From Sipunculus nudus (Eukaryota > Annelida > Sipuncula > Golfingiida > Sipunculidae), in assembly GCA_026874595.1 (NCBI GenBank), contig CM049313.1, positions 29,570,008 through 29,634,007 of the forward strand: a stretch of DNA of 64,000 nucleotides, given 5' to 3'. The notes below the pieces were generated by a model. The model worked only from the letters and a program-made list of their open reading frames with translations, was not told where the DNA came from and did no database searches. Shown in pieces: positions 9,554 to 21,892 of the stretch (position 1 is its first letter; each line of letters begins with the position of its first letter). Both the position numbers and the translations under genes were made by a program.

Positions 9554-12500
9554 AACTCAGCTGACTTCAAGTCATCTATAATCATTCAGCTATAATCGTG
9601 GCCCATCGTCCGTCTGCCGTCTGTAGATGTGGCACGTTTTGAAACTGTAAGACCTAGGAATCCAAAATTCGGCATAATGTTAGATGTCCCCAAGATCTCC
9701 TACCAAGCCGAAAAACTGGGTCTTTTTGACTTAGAGAAATTAAGGAAAAACCTCAATTTTTTATTAAAAACCTATTTTCACACGTCAGGACTGCCTAATA
9801 TCAAAACCACTCATCTGTTTTTCCTCATATTTACCAAATATTCCTCTATATATTTCCTATGTACATGCCAGAAATTAAGTCTGTTTAGTATAATTTCTTT
9901 AAGTTAGGGGCCATAACATAATAGACTCTGTAAATAATCAGGAAAAATATTAACTCACTTAACATGAAAAATTTTGAAACTACAGTCTTCTTTCCCAAGT
10001 ATATAACTATGTTTAATTAAGATTCAATTGTTTACCCCAAATTAGATCTGAATTTTGTAATTTTTTTAGGTTATTAGCATTAAAATAAAATCAGTACCTT
10101 AAATTTTGCCCAACATTGACCATGGCATATTTTTTCCTGTAAGTACCATTGATTTAATTTTCACAGCATGTAAACATAAGTATTTAATTTGTTTAATTTT
10201 TCCCTCGTCCGTCCGTCCGGCCATCCATCTGTTAACAGGGCACAAACTGTAACTGCTGGACATAGAATCTTGTAACTTGACATCCTTGGACACCCAGGGA
10301 CACCCAAATTATTCCATTTAAAATCTCATTGAAAACATCGAAATTAGGTCTCTGATACCCTTATCCTTCGAGCTATGGGGCTCTGAAACACCCGCCAGAA
10401 TAATGCAAAATTTGATACAAAAGCTCAAGTATCTGAATAACTACTGCATTGGTCATCATGATTCTTTGCATGAATATTGATCATGGGATGTCCCATCACT
10501 TCCTGCAGACTGGTGGCACCACCTGTATTTTTTCCAATTTTTTACGAATTTTTTTCTCTTTTTTTCAGACCTGCAATGAAACTGTCATCTGTTAACAGGG
10601 CACAAATCGTAACCACTGGACCTGGAATCTTCAAACTTTATATCCAGGGAGGTCCATAAAAAATCTCCTTGGAAACCTGAAATTAGGTCTCTGTTACCCA
10701 TATTATTCGAGCTATGGGGCTCGGAAGTACCCCCCAGAATAATGGAAAATTTGATACAAAAGCTCAATTATCTGAACAACTAATGCAGTGATCCCCATGA
10801 TTTTTTGCATGGAGTGTTTCATCAGTTTCTGCAGTCTGGTGGCGCCACCTGTATTTTTTTTTATTTTTACGAATTTTTTTCTCTATTTTTGAAACCTCTT
10901 AAGATGTGGTCATCTGTTAACAGGGCACAAATCGTAACCACTGGACTTAGAATCTTCTCACTTGACCTGCAGGGAGGGCCATGAAAAGTCTCTGTGGAAA
11001 CCTGAAATTAGGTCTCTGTTACCCATAACCTCTGAGCTATGGGGCTCCGAAGTACCCCCCAGAATAATGGAAAATTTGATACAAAAGCTCAATAATCTGA
11101 ACAACTATTGTATAAATCACCATGATTCTTTGCATGGATATTGATCATGGAATGTTTCATCAGTTTCTGCAGTCTAGTGGCGCCACCTGTATTTTTTCTA
11201 TTTTTGCGAATGTTTTTCTCTTTTTGAGACCTTAAGATGTGGTCATCTGTTAACAGGGCACAAATCATAATGACTGGACCTAGAATCTTCTCTTTTGGAG
11301 TTGCGTGAAAATTCTCCTTGAAATTCTGAAATTAGGTCTCTGTTACCCATATCCTTCGAGCTATGGGGCTCTGAAGTACCCCCCAGAATAATGAAACATT
11401 TGATACAATAGCTCAAGTATCTGAACAACTATTGTATAAATCACCATGATTCTTTGCATGGATATTGATCATGGAATGTTTCATCAGTTTCTGCAGTCCG
11501 GTGGCGCCACCTGTTTTTTTTCTATTTTTACGAATGTTTTTCTCTATTTAGAGACCTAAAGATGTGGTCATCTGTTAACAGGGCACAAATTATAATGACT
11601 GGACCTAGAATCTTCTCTCTTGACATGCAGGGAGGGCCATGAAAAATCTCCTTGAAAAGCTGAAATTAGGTCTCTGTTACCCATATCCTTCGAGCTATGG
11701 GGCTCTGAAGTACCCCCCAGAATAATGAAAAATTTGATACAAAAGCTCAAGTATCTGAATAACTACTGCATTGGTCATCATGATTCTTTGCATGAATATT
11801 GATCATGGGATGTCCAATCACTTCCTGTAGACTGGTGGCACCACCTGTATTTTTTCCAATTTTTTACGAATTTTTTTCTTTTTTCAGACCTGCAATGAAA
11901 CTGTCATCTGTTAACAGGGCACAAATCGTAACCACTGGACCTGGAATCTTCAAACTTTATATCAAGGGAGGTCCATAAAAAATCTCCTTGGAAACCTGAA
12001 ATTTGGTCTCTGTTACCCATATTATTCGAGCTATGGGGCTCGGAAGTACCCCCCAGAATAATGGAAAATTTGATACAAAAGCTCAATTATCTGAACAACT
12101 AATGCAGTGATCACCATGATTTTTTGCATGGATATTGATCATGGAGTGTTACATCAGTTTCTGCAGTCTGGTGGCGCCACCTGTATTTTTTTTTATTTTT
12201 ACGAATTTTTTTCTCTTTTTTTGAAACCTCTTAAGATGTTGTCATCTGTTAACAGGGCACAAATCGTAACCACTGGACTTAGAATCTTCTCACTTGACCT
12301 GCAGGGAGGCCCATGAAAAGTCTCTGTGGAAACCTGAAATTAGGTCTCTGTTACCCATAACCTCTGAGCTATGGGGTTCTGAAGTACCCCCCAGAATAAT
12401 GGAAAATTTGATACAAAAGCTCAATAATCTGAACAACTATTGTATTAATCACCATGATTCTTTGCATGAATATTGACCATGGGATGTTCCATCACTTCCT

Positions 12501-13094
12501 GCAGACTGGTGGCACCACTTGTATTTTTTTCAAATTTTACGATTTTTTTTTCTATATATTTGAGACCTTCAAAGAAGCTGCCGTCTGTTAACAGGGCACA
12601 AATCGTAACTGCTGAACCTGGATTCTTCTTACTTGACATCAAGATAAGTCCATGAAAAGTCTCTATGGAAACCTGAAATTAGGTCTCTGTTACCCATATC
12701 CTTCCAGCTATGGGGCTTGTAAGTACTCCTAAGAATAATTAAAAATGTGATACAAAAGCTGCAGTATCTGAATAACTAATGTACTGATGGCCATGATTTT
12801 TTGCATTCATATTGATCATGGAGTGTTTCATCAGTTCCTGCAGACTGTTGGCGCCACCTATTTTTTTTAATTTGTACGCATTTTTTTTCTCATTTTGAGA
12901 CTTTCAAATAAAGCCTCATCTTGTAATAGGGCACAAATCGTAACCACTTGCCCTAGAATCTTCATATTGACATCCAGGGAGCTCCATGAAAAGTTTAATG
13001 GAAATCTGAAATTTGGTCTCTGTTACCCATATCCTCTGAGCTATCAGGCTAATAAGTACCCTCGAAATAATTTAAAATGTGATACAAAAACGGT
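9554..13094 (+). mobile_element. H1 element with long unit-A array
   Basis: The 5' end AACTCAGCTGACTTCAAGTC lies after a T8 run, followed by CGTCCGTCTGCCGTCTG. The stretch 9600-10190 matches 24640-24850 plus 30686-31060. From 10200 there is a second (GTCC)n block and a unit-A array. The H1 3' end is not seen directly after the array; an H3-like fragment begins near 13095. So this copy is truncated or interrupted. Confidence 0.6.
10200..13094 (+). repeat. Unit-A tandem array, about 8-9 units of 325-360 bp
   Basis: The signature GTTAACAGGGCAC recurs at 10231, 10591, 10916, 11249, 11574, 11910, 12248 and 12587, and decayed near 12922. Spacings are 360, 325, 333, 325, 336, 338, 339 and about 335. 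Each unit holds GGTGGCGCCACCT or a close variant, AGGTCTCTGTTACCCATA and GAAGTACCCCCCAGAATAAT. Two units (about 10230-10595 and 11760-11910) share private variants (CTGAATAACTACTGCATTGG), suggesting block duplication. Confidence 0.9.
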
Positions 13095-13736
13095 GTTTGT
13101 TTCTGGAGAACTCCTCTGAGACCCTTGGACTGATCTTCCGTAACCCGACATAGTTGTTCCCTCACCTATGTAGTTGTGCATAACAAAGACAGGTGGCACC
13201 ACATGCAATCCTTTCTGGGCAGTTTGAATCTGGGTGTCTTTTAGATAACAGCCGATATCTCAGGAGTGGCTCAATGTATTGAGCTGAAAGTTAGCATGTA
13301 TATGGATCTTGGATCTCTGAGACTACCAGACAGATTTTTTCAAAAGTTACACCAAATATCGGGTCACATGTGAACTGGTGCCTAACCTATTGGCCTTGAC
13401 CTCTGACCTTTCCTCTCTGCCCAGCGTCTGTTTGTGCGTCTGTTTCCACACATAAACCCACATATCTCAGGAACCGTTTGACAGATCAGGAAAAAATTTT
13501 GTACAAATGTAGCCCTTTAGATAGCTTTATAACATACACAAAAAATGGTGGTGCCATCTACATTCACGTTCACGCTGTAGACATCAATGCTTATATCTCC
13601 GGACTCGTTCGACCAATCAGGAAAAATTTTTTATGCAAATGTAGCCCTTGGATAGCTTTATAATATACACAAAAATGGTGGCACCACCTGCAGCCATTTT
13701 TGCACAGCATCCATCTGTTTGTCTGCCTTGGGTTAT
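13095..13736 (+). repeat. H3-type core fragment with unit-C repeats
   Basis: The segment starts with TTTCTGGAGAACTCCTC, found just inside the H3 5' end at 38828 and 28810. It continues with TCACATGTGAACTGGTGC and unit-C half-repeats (CATATCTCAGGAACCGTTTGAC). Both H3 termini are missing. It ends in a short TA run at 13733-13748. Confidence 0.6.
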
Positions 13737-14165
13737 ATATATATATGTTATATTGGAAATGTATAGAAATATAAACTTATAATAAAAAAAATTGGTGATA
13801 AAAAAATGATCTAATACGAACATTTGTTCATTATTTTCCTGCCTCAGCAGAATTGGAGATCAGGCTTTGTTTTACCCCACTCTTGCTCACTACAGCCTTG
13901 CCTAGGTAACCATATCAGTGATGCAGCACTGGCAGAACACCCCTGCTGTAATAAACACACTTATTCGCATGGGCCCTACCCTAACACCCCCAGTCCTCAC
14001 CCCCCAACCACCATCACCAATTATATTGCAATACATGGTTTGTTATTGTCAACTGTATTTCTTTAAATATAAAGCTGTTTTTGATCCAATGTGCACAACT
14101 TTTCTTGAAATATTAATTCAAGAAGTAATCAAAGAGATCCCATGTTGTTCTGATGTAGCATTTTT
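13737..14165 (+). repeat. Older dispersed repeat, left part
   Basis: The stretch 13745-13862 (TATTGGAAATGTATAGAAATATAAACTT, GCCTCAGCAGAATTGGAGATCAGGC) matches 31726-31855. The following part (CCCTGCTGTAATAAAC..TTAATTCAAGAAGTAATC) matches 31230-31430. The order of the two blocks is reversed between copies, which suggests a tandem monomer of about 700 bp. Split at 14166 by an H2 insertion; it resumes at 18674. Confidence 0.65.
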
Positions 14166-15594
14166 AGCGAACCTGTGAGCTTATGCGATGGTGTGGCGTT
14201 GTCCGGCGTCTGTCATCTGTCGTCTGTACGTTAACCAATACTATCTTGAAAATGGCAAGAGATAGCATCATGAAATTTTATGCAAAAAATTAGTCATCTA
14301 AAAAACTCTTTGAGATTTTGCTTATTTTTTGGCTTACTGCATTTTCTTAGATTTTATAGGCAAAAAGCTTAAAAAGCTTTAAAAATCTTCTTCTCCGAAA
14401 CTGTTCAGCCGAATCGCTAATATTTAACAGAAATAATTCCTGAACAATCTGTCTCAAGTTTGTTCGAATGGTTTAAGTTTGGTGATTTTTGGCCGAGTTA
14501 CAGGAAGTTGAACTTAGTCATCTGTCCAAAAAAGCATACTAAAATTACAATCTCAGAAATGGCTGGAGCTATCATCACCAAATTTTATGCCAATGTTGGT
14601 CACATGAGTCATATCTGAAATTGAGATATTGGTGGGGCCACCTGCATCGCCCTTTTTTGTACGGGGGTCATCAGTGGCCGTATCATACTGACGGCTACAA
14701 AAAACTTCTTCTCTGAAAGCATATGGCCAAATTGTTTAATATCGCACAGAAATGATCCTAGGGTAGTGCTTTCTGAGGTTTGTTCAAATGGTCTCAGTTC
14801 AGTCACTTTTGGCTGAGTTATGGGAAGCTGAATTTAGTCATATGCCATAACAGCCCATTTTAGCACAAAGGCTACAAAGAACTTCTTCTCAAAAACCACT
14901 GGGCCAAATTCTTAAATCTCACACATTAATTATCCTTAGATGTTGATAATTCAAGTTTGTTCAAATGGTTTTGGTTCAGTAATTTTTTGGCTGAGTTTTG
15001 GGAAGCTAAACTTAGCCATTTTGCTGTATTTTCCAATATGAGTAATAAACATGCCATTTTGCTATATTTTCCCATATGAGTAATAAACATGCAAAACTTT
15101 TTTTGACTGATGCCACTGAGGCCAATTTGTTTAATATTTATAAGAATGATCCCCTGAATAATTCTAATAATAATTATTTATTTATGGTTCCAAAGAATGA
15201 ATTGTGGCTGAATTATAAAGATTGAATTGAGTCATTTTACCATATATGTTAGCTGTGTGAAGCAGATACATCTAGCCTGGCACCAGTTTATCAGCATCTG
15301 TTACATCATGCTCTAGACATTTAGAGTTCAGGTTATCTATGGTTAATATTGACAAGGATGTTTTTTAAAAGCTTTTAAAAAATGTAGATTTATGATTTCA
15401 GATATTCCTCATGCCAGGCAATGTTTACAATCACAGGTATACAGCTCTATGTGGGTATATAAAGACGGCTGTACATGGATTATAAAAAATCGGTATCCAT
15501 ACATAACTTTATTCAAGATTTTGCCATCAGGGAGATGTATCTGTATTATAATTTTGCATTCAATATGCATTTGTAGTAATTTTTGGCGAACCTG

Positions 15595-17464
15595 TGAGCT
15601 AATGCGATGGTGTGGCGTCGTCTGTCGTCTGTACGTTGACCCATACTATTTCGAAAACAACTGGAGCTAGTATCATGAAATTAAATGAAAAAAATTAGCC
15701 ATCGGAAAAACTCTGCATTTTCTTAGATTTTATAGAGAAAAAGCTTAATTTCTCAGGAATAGCAGGAGCTACCATCCCCAGATTTTATGGAAAATCTGTC
15801 ACATATCAAATGTTGTGGGATTCAGCTAATTTTTTTTGCTATCTGCATTTACTTAGATTTTATAGGGAAAAAGCTGAAAAACCTTTAAAAAGTCTTCATA
15901 AACGGTCCAGCTAAATTGTTCAATATTTAACCGAAATGATCCCAGAGGCAAGCCCTCTCAAGTTTGTTCAAATGTTTTGCATTTGATGAATTTTAATGGT
16001 GTTACACAAATTTGAACAGTCATTTGGCCAATTAAGCATACTGACATAGTAATCTCAGAAATGACAGAAACTAGCATTACCAAGTATTGTGCAAATGTTG
16101 GTCACATGACTCAGATTTGAAGTTGCAGATTTTGTGGTGCCACCTACATTGACCTGTTTTTTTATGGGCAAAAACCTCATAATTTTAGCCTCTTTCAGCT
16201 TAAAATGTTTATGGTGAAACTGTCAAGTTGAATTGTTCAATTTTTCAAAAGAATTATCCTAGGACATGGTTCTTTCAATCATATCAGAAAAGCTCTAGTT
16301 GGTCTTATGGCCATTATTATGTATATTTCAAACTGAGGACTGCAAAACTGTTCTTCTACAAAATTATTGTTTCAATTAAAACTTCTGTAACATTGCACAA
16401 AAATTATTCATAGGTGGCCTTTGTTCAAGTTTACTCGAATGATTTTTGGCAGAATTATTGGACCTTTAACAAAGAAAGAACTGCATCTTTTATTATTCTA
16501 GATATTTTGATAAATGTTTATGAATATGTCAGCTCAAAAAAAAAGCATTTTAGCCAAAGTCTTTCAGTATGTGTAAACAGATTTAATTACAGGCCAAGAT
16601 TGTGTTTGTATCTTTAAATAGGTTGAGAAACTGCCAACTGTTTCAGAATTGGCAACAGATCAAGAGTTCATTTAAGTGCAGCCAGATATAGGTCAAGAGT
16701 TCAGTCAGTGCAGCCAAGGACAAGGCGTGATCACCTCATGGGTGTCATGCCCCTCAGGGCTGCATGTTGATCCAATCTGTGAGCTTATGCAATGGTGTGG
16801 CTACTATTTCAGATTTGGCAACAGACTAAAGGTCAGTCTGGATCTATTTATAGGTTTGGCAGACTGCCAACTGTATCAGATTAGGCAACAAGTCAAGAGT
16901 TCACTCGGTGCAGCCAGGTATAGGTCAGTAGTTCACTCAGTGCAGAAGCTGCATTCTATTTATAGCGTTGGCAGACTGCCCACTGCATCAGTTTTGGCAC
17001 CAAAGGTTAGCCTGGATCTATTTATAGCTTTGGCAGACTGCCAACTGTGTCAGATTATGCAACAGGTCAAGAGTTCACTCAGTGCAGCCAGGTACAGGTC
17101 AAAAGTTTACTCAGTCTAGCCAGGTGCAGGTCATGAGTTCACTCATTGCTAGCAATTTGTCACAGTTCACTCGGGGTAACTGCCTTTCTCAGATAAGCCT
17201 TGTCAGCCCCATGCATCAGACTCAAGGTAGGTTTGATGTATTGGCCTGATATTTTGACCTGTCTATATGTCTTTAATGGCTTTCTCGTTCACAAGACAGG
17301 TGTCGCCACCTACAATGACTTTTGCACAGTATATGTGCCTGCTTATTTCTACAGTGGAATTTGATATATCAGCCTGAAATAGGGCATATGTATATCTCTG
17401 TATATCTATATCTCTGATAGCTTCGTTGTAAACAAGACTGGTGGTGCCAGCTACAGTCATTTTT
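15595..17464 (+). mobile_element. Inner H2 copy, 5' end and body
   Basis: GGCGAACCTGTGAGCTAATGCGATGGTG occurs after TAATTTTT, the H2 5' end with the first base changed. The body continues to the 'TACAGTCATTTTT' site where H4 is inserted. Whether this copy or the outer one owns the 3' tail at 18500-18673 cannot be decided by eye. Confidence 0.55.
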
Positions 17465-18497
17465 AGCCCTCAGCCCTTAGGCTGATGGGCTATTGTCGTC
17501 ACCCAAGCTGTCCGTCCGTACGTCCCCCAGTCTGGCGTCCATTAACTTTTACCTTGTGAGCGGGATATCTCTAAAAGGATTCACCATAAGAATATTATTT
17601 CTTCGGTAAAGATGTGTCTCGACAAAATCTTGGTCAGGTTTGAAGATGGGTGACCTTGATCTATTTTTCTACGTTAGAGAGCAACACCTAAACACTTAGA
17701 AGCTTTTTTCTCAGGAACCATTGGGTGGATTTTTACAATACTTAATGTGATCATTGGGAATGATGGTCTGAACCAGCTGCACAAGTAAGAGGGCACCACC
17801 TAAGATTTCTGATTTTTTAATGAATTTTTCTCGGATTTTTCCACTTTGGCCTTGTGAGTGGGATAACTCTAAAAGGATTCATTGTAGGAATTTTATTTCT
17901 TCGGTGAAGATGTATATTTTTAAAATCTCAGTCAGGTTCAAAGATGGGTGACCTTGACCGATTTTTCTACGTTTTAGAGCTGATTATAGAAGAACACTTA
18001 GAAGCTTATATCTCAGGAACCATCGGGTCGATTTTTACAAAACTCACTATAAATATTAGGACTGATGGTCTGTACCTGCTGCACAAGTAAAGGGGCGCCA
18101 CTTACAATTTCTGATTTTTAATGAATTTTTCCTGGATTTTTCAATTTTGGCCTTGTGAGCGGGATGTCTCCAAAGGTATTCAACACATTAACTTCATTTT
18201 TTTCAGTGCTGATGCATATTTACAAAATCTTGGTAATGTTCAAGGATGGGTGACCTTGACCTACTTTTCAAGGTCACATAGCTTAGAATAGAGTAAAACT
18301 TGGGAGCTTATTTCTCAGGAAGCATTTAGTGGATTGTTATGAAACATGGTACATACCTCTCCAGTTTTAATTTATAACTGAGACTTGTACAGATATACAT
18401 CCATGTGAGAACAAATATTTTGTACTTGTTACTGTAACTACCTATAAACACTATTTTTTTGGCTGAGGGCTTTTGTAAGCTTCTGCTGATATTCTAG
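17465..18497 (+). mobile_element. H4 rolling-circle-type element, 1033 bp, complete
   Basis: The 5' end AGCCCTCAGCCCTTAGGCTGATGGGC follows T5, with a CTGTCCGTCCGTACGTCC block nearby. The core has three diverged repeats of a 'CTTGTGAGYGGGATATCTC..GATGGGTGACCTTGAC' unit. At the 3' end GGCTGAGGGCT (inverse of the first 11 bases) lies 26 bp before ATTCTAG, then TTGTG. The flanks (CTACAGTCATTTTT and TTGTGTTCTGTGCACCC) join into the H2 empty site seen at 2535-2562. Confidence 0.8.
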
Positions 18498-18673
18498 TTG
18501 TGTTCTGTGCACCCATGCCAGAATTTCAGCAGTGATGTTTGTGTAATTGTTTTTTATTCAAAATGTTTAGTACTTGCAATGTTCATATACATTAGAAGTA
18601 ATGGTCCAGCATTGAAGCATTATACCTGGTGTATTTCCCAATGCACCAATTCATATTAGGCCTGTAGGCCTTG

Positions 18674-18845
18674 TTAAGAAATTATTTCCTTTTAAATAAT
18701 TAAACAAAATAAAATTAAACCCATCAGTAGGCATAATTTGATAATATATGAAACAAATCATGGATAAATAAAGGTGCAATTTAAAATTGTGAATTCTGGA
18801 GTGTTATTTGCATATATTTATTGCTTTGGATATTTAAAAAATATA
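18674..18845 (+). repeat. Older dispersed repeat, right part
   Basis: The sequence TTAAACCCATCAGTAGGC and GGATAAATAAAG matches 31460-31545. It continues the repeat interrupted at 14166. At 18846 the sequence switches to H2 body (AGTCTATCAGCATCCGTTACATC). Confidence 0.65.
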
Positions 18846-19099
18846 TTTTATCAGCAGTCTATCAGCATCCGTTACATCATGCCTCCAGACATTTAGTTTT
18901 CAGGTTATCTATGGTTAATATTGACAAGAATGTTTTTTTAAAAACTTAAAAAAAATTAAGATTTATGATTTTAGATATTCCTCATGCCAGGCAATGTTTA
19001 CACTCACAGGTATACGTTAACCCATCCTATTTGAAAACTAGAGCTAGCATCATGAATTTTAATGCAAAAAATTAGCCATCTAAAAAAATCTGCATTTTT
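18846..19099 (+). repeat. H2 body fragment
   Basis: CATCATGCCTCCAGACATTTAG..AGGTTATCTATGGTTAATATTGAC matches the H2 body at 15300-15360 and 20210-20270. It has neither end and is cut at 19100 by a new H2 5' end. Confidence 0.6.
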
Positions 19100-21892
19100 A
19101 GCGAACCTGTGAGCTTATATGATGGTGTGGCATCGTCCGGCGCCCATCATCAATCCATCCGTCATCTGTCTGTACGTTAATCCATAGTATCTTGAAAACG
19201 GCAAGAGTTAGCATCACCAAGGTTTTTGCAAAAAAGTAGTCATCTAAAAAACTCTTTCAGATTTTGCTTATTTTTTTGGCTAACTGCATTTTCTTACATT
19301 TTATAGGGAAAAAGCTAAAAAAGCTTTAAAAATCTTCTTCTCTGAAATTGTTCAGCCAAATTGTCCAATATTTCACAGAAATGATCCCCGGAACAACCTT
19401 TCTCAAGTTTGTTCGAATGGTTTAAGTTCAGTGATTTTTGGCCGAGTTACAGGAAGTTGAACTTAGTCACCTGTCCAAAAAAGCATACTAAAATTACAAT
19501 CTCAGAAACGGCTGAAGCTGTCATCACCAAATTTTATGCCAATGTTGGTCACATGAGTCATATCTGAAATTGAGGTATTGGTGGCGCCACCTATATCGGC
19601 CTTTTTTGTACAGGGGTCATCAATGCCCGTATCATACTGACGTCTACAAAAAACTTCTTCTTTGAAACAATATGGCCAAATTGTTTAATATCGCACAGAA
19701 ATCATCCTAGGGAAAAGCTTTCTGAAGTTTGTTCAAATGGTCTCAGTTCAGTGATTTTTGGCTGAGTTATGGGAAGCTAAATTTAGTCATATGCTGTAAC
19801 AGCCCATTTTAGCTCAGTGGCTACAAAGATCTTCTCCTCAAAAACCACTGGGCCAAATTCTTAAATCTCACACATTAATTATCCTTGGATGTTGATAATT
19901 CAAGTTTGTTCAAATGGTTTTGGTTCAGTGATTTTTGGCTGAGTTATGGGAAGCTCAACTTAGCCATTTTGCTGTATTTTCCCATATGAGTTATAAACCT
20001 GTAAAACGTTTTTTGACTGACGCTACTGAGGCCAATTTGTTTAATATTTTACAAGAATAATCCCCTGAAAAATTCTTATAATAATTGTCTTTTATGGTTC
20101 CAAAGAATTAATTTTGGCTGAATTATAAAGATTGAATTGAGTCATTTTACCATATATGTTAGCTGTGTGAAGCAGATACATCTAGACTGGCACCAGTTTA
20201 TCAGCATTTATTACATCATGCCTCCAGACATTTAGATTTCAGGTTATCTATGGTTAATATTGAAAAGAATGTTTTTTAAAAGCTTTTAAAAAATGTAGAT
20301 TTATGATTTTTAGATATACCTCATGCCAGGCAATGTTTACAATCACAGGTATACAGCTGTGTATGGGTATATAAAGACGGCTGTACATGGATTATAAATA
20401 ATTGGTATCCATAGTCAAATTAATTTAAGATTTTGCCATCAGTGAGATGTATCTGTATTACAATTTTGCATTCAATTTGCATCTGTAATAATTTTTAGGG
20501 AACCTGTGAGCTAATGAGATGGTGTGGCGACATTTGTCTTCTGTACGATAACCTATATTATTTTGAAAATGATTGGAGCTAGCTAATGAAATTTAATGCA
20601 AAAAATTAGCCATCTCAAAAACTCTGCATTTTCTTAAATTTTATAGAGAAAAAGCTAAAAAAAACTTTTAAACCTTCTCCTCCGAACACTCAAGCCAAAT
20701 TGTTCAATATTTCACAGAAATAATCTTTTATACCATCTCCCTCAATTTTGTTCCAATGGTTCATGTTTGGTGAATTTTGGCCGAATTACAGGAAGTTGAA
20801 CTTAGTCATCTGTCCAAAAAAGCATACTAAAATGACATTCTCAGAAATGGCCAGAGTTATCATCACCCAATTTTATGCCAGTGTTGGTCACATGAGTCAT
20901 ATATGAAATTCAGGTATTGGTGTTCAAGTTTACTTGAATGATTTTTGGCAAAATTATTGGACCTTTAACAATGAAAGAACTGCATTTTTTTATTAATCTA
21001 GATATTTTGATAAAAAGTTTATGAGTATTTCAGTTTGAAAAAAAAAGCATTTTACCCAAAGTCTTTCAGTATGTGTTAACAGATTTGCCAACAGGCCAAG
21101 ATTGTGTCTGTATATTTAAATAGGTTAAGAAACTGCCAACTGTTTCAGATTTGGCAATAGATCAAGAGTTCATTCAGTGCAGCCAGATATAGGTCAAGAG
21201 TTCAATCAGTGCAGCCAGTGATCCCCTCATGGGTGACATATGAACACCTCATGGGCACCATGTGATCACCTAATGGGTGTCATGCCCCTCCGGGCTGCAT
21301 GTAGAGTCAACCTGTATATAGCTTTGGCAGACTGCCAACTGTATCAGATTAAGGAACAGGTCAAGAGTTCACTCAGTGCAGCCAGGTACAGGTCAAAAAT
21401 TCACCATGTCTGGCCAGGTGCAGGTCATGAGTTCACTCAGTGCAGTAGCCTGAGCCAGCAAATTTGTCACAGTTCACTCGGGGCAACTGCCTTTCTCACC
21501 TAAGCCTGGTCAGCCCTATGCATCAGACTCAAGGTAAGTTTGATGTATTGGCCTGATATTATGACCTGTCTATGTGTCTTTGATGGCTTTCTCGTTCACA
21601 AGACAGATGTCACCACCTACAGTGACTTTTGTAGTGTGTGACTTTTGTGCCTGCTTATTTCTATAGAGGAATTTGATATATATATCATCCTAAAATTGGG
21701 CATATTTATACCTATCGAATAGCTTTGTCGTAAACAAGACTGGTGGTGCCACCTACAATAATTTTTGCACGGTGTGTGTCCCTGCTTATTTCTCAGGAGG
21801 GGTTTAATATATCAGTCTGAACTTAGGATATGTATATATCTCTGATAGCTTTGTTGTATACAAGACTGGTGGTGCCAGCTACAATCATTTTT

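Larger units (their letters stand above)
14166..18673 (+). mobile_element. H2 element with nested insertions
   Basis: The 5' end AGCGAACCTGTGAGCTTATGCGATGG follows GTAGCATTTTT. The 3' end (CACCAATTCATATTAGGCCTGTAGGCC, TTG) is at 18673 before TTAAGAAATT. Joining the two flanks rebuilds the sequence seen uninterrupted at 31421-31450 (TTAGCATTTTTAAAGAAATC). So insertion was into a T-run with no target duplication beyond T. It contains another H2 5' end at 15595 and an H4 element at 17465-18497. Confidence 0.75.

Noticed and set aside
10585-12086. Series of 60-codon antisense ORFs with near-identical peptides, like a tandem gene family
   Set aside because: They recur with the 335-bp unit-A period, lack any shared start context or splice logic, and overlap the same repeat on the other strand. 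Kept only as a low-interest test.
10200-13094. Regularly spaced repeats resembling a CRISPR array
   Set aside because: The repeats are 325-360 bp long without spacer structure, and the context is a spliced eukaryotic gene.
18673-18680. TTGTT at H2/H1 ends as part of a target-site duplication
   Set aside because: The left flanks show only T-runs, not TTGTT or CTTG; filled and empty comparisons show no duplication beyond a T.
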